Below, one piece after another: positions 62,956-64,000 of a stretch of DNA of 64,000 nt (the stretch's first letter is position 1; each line of letters begins with the position of its first letter). The DNA is from an uncultured Aquimarina sp. Lineage in GTDB: Bacteria; Bacteroidota; Bacteroidia; Flavobacteriales; Flavobacteriaceae. A program made the translations under genes and the position numbers. Location of the stretch: assembly GCA_947495425.1 (NCBI GenBank), contig CANLYR010000003.1:124001-188000 (forward strand), read 5' to 3'. The notes under the pieces are model-generated. The model saw only the letters and a program-made list of their open reading frames with translations, was not told where the DNA came from and searched no databases.

Positions 62956-63966
62956 ATGACCAAAACTACTTTCAATTGTATCGATGGACATACCTGCGGA
63001 AATCCAGTTCGTGTTGTAACCTCGGGACATCCTGATCTTATCGGAAAAACGATAAGTGAAAAGCGACAACATTTCCTTAAAGAATTTGACTGGATCAGAA
63101 CAGGATTAATGTTTGAACCACGAGGACACGATATGATGAGTGGTAGCTTCTTATTTGAACCAAATAATCCCGAGAATGATTTTGCCATTTTATTTATAGA
63201 AACCTCAGGTTGTTTGCCTATGTGTGGTCATAGTACGATAGGTACGATTACTATTGCTATCGAAGAAGGGTTAATATACCCTAAAACTCCTGGAAAAATT
63301 AAAATGGAGGCGCCAGCCGGATTAGTAGAGATCGAATATCAACAAACAGATCAAAAAGTAGATTGGGTACAACTCAAAAATGTAAAATCATATCTTGCCG
63401 CAGAAGGATTAACTATCGATTGCCCAGATCTTGGTGAAATCATTTTTGATGTTGCCTACGGCGGAAATTATTATGCTATTGTTGATCCACAAATAAACTT
63501 TAATGGGGTACAAGATTTTACTGCCGGAAAACTAATTCAGTATTCTCAAGTAGTACGTGAACGAATCAACAAAAAATACCCAAATCTTTTTATTCACCCC
63601 GAAAACGAAACAATAAGAGACGTGAGTCATATGTTATGGACGGGAAATTCTATTAATCCCACCTCATCAGGAAGAAATGCTGTTTTTTATGGAGAAAAAG
63701 CAATAGACCGATCCCCTTGCGGAACAGGAACCTCTGCCCGTATGGCGCAGCTACATGCAAAAGGAAAATTGAAAAAAGGAGACGAATTCATTCACGAAAG
63801 TTTTATAGGAAGTACATTTATAGGACGAATTGAAGAAGAAACCGAATTAGAAGGTAAAAAAGCCATTGTACCAAGTATACAAGGCTGGGCAAAAATATAT
63901 GGATACAATACTATTATAATTGACGATCAGGATGACCCATATGCACATGGTTTTCAGGTAATTTAA
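62956..63966 (+). CDS. 4-hydroxyproline 2-epimerase (proline racemase family)
   Basis: The 336-aa enzyme interconverts trans-4-hydroxy-L-proline and cis-4-hydroxy-D-proline. The two catalytic Cys are visible in PMCGHSTIG and DRSPCGTGTSARMA; a dehydratase would have Thr at the second place. The N-terminal DGHTCGNPVRVV is typical. No other hydroxyproline genes are in the window, but the window ends 34 bp later. Confidence 0.9.
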   Translation: MTKTTFNCIDGHTCGNPVRVVTSGHPDLIGKTISEKRQHFLKEFDWIRTGLMFEPRGHDMMSGSFLFEPNNPENDFAILFIETSGCLPMCGHSTIGTITIAIEEGLIYPKTPGKIKMEAPAGLVEIEYQQTDQKVDWVQLKNVKSYLAAEGLTIDCPDLGEIIFDVAYGGNYYAIVDPQINFNGVQDFTAGKLIQYSQVVRERINKKYPNLFIHPENETIRDVSHMLWTGNSINPTSSGRNAVFYGEKAIDRSPCGTGTSARMAQLHAKGKLKKGDEFIHESFIGSTFIGRIEEETELEGKKAIVPSIQGWAKIYGYNTIIIDDQDDPYAHGFQVI

Positions 63967-64000
63967 CGAAGTCTTTGATAGGCTAAGACTGACAATCTAA

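Overview
The window is AT-rich DNA from a member of the Bacteroidota, most likely a marine, agar-degrading flavobacterium (Aquimarina/Zobellia-like). The evidence is several secreted proteins ending in type IX secretion (T9SS) sorting domains, Bacteroidetes-type conjugation genes (TraE/F/G/I/J/K/M/N, RteC, BfmA/BtgA), TTG starts, and GH16 agarase-type enzymes. The genus is an inference.

Region 1 (1 to about 34353) is most of an integrative and conjugative element (ICE). Its integrase is cut by the left window edge. Its right end is a 3' tRNA fragment, most like tRNA-Asp, followed by a terminator. In order it holds: integrase; excisionase-like protein; a replication initiator/DnaC-like pair; a tight four-gene module (HTH regulator, C5 DNA methyltransferase, double-GHKL MORC-like ATPase, receiver-domain protein) that looks like a defence or modification system; an amidase plus the tra operon (mating channel); RteC; about 10 kb of cargo (small oxidoreductases, hydrolases and four transcription factors with visible operators); coupling protein, relaxase and BfmA next to a strongly structured oriT-like region; small ICE proteins and two SSBs; a 770-bp gene-free stretch built of nested hairpins; and a second TetR-controlled cargo (rhodanese and membrane proteins) beside the attachment site.

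Region 2 (34357 to 38370) is host chromosome: terminators, an S9 peptidase, a DUF456 membrane protein and a small secreted protein.

Region 3 (38390 to 55592) is a red-algal galactan degradation cluster. A 1533-aa multi-domain putative glycoside hydrolase, two paralogous beta-helix enzymes, a third beta-helix enzyme broken by one in-frame TAG, and two GH16 enzymes all lie on the minus strand. All end in T9SS tails, and five carry a ricin-type (CBM13-like) module. A divergent TPR/HTH membrane regulator faces them. No SusC/SusD pair is present.

Region 4 (55701 to 63966) is ordinary chromosome on the plus strand: a lipoprotein, RuvC, a second lipoprotein, a HemW-like protein, a cyclase-family protein, DUF4260, DUF4230, a YjbR-like protein, a membrane-anchored MutS-like ATPase and a 4-hydroxyproline epimerase.

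The best candidates for undescribed biology are the MTase / double-GHKL / receiver module (3055-7860, with operator half-sites to 7941), the structured gene-free ICE segment (31508-32037), and the oriT-like region (29556-29747). All functional assignments come from motif recognition by eye; no search was run.
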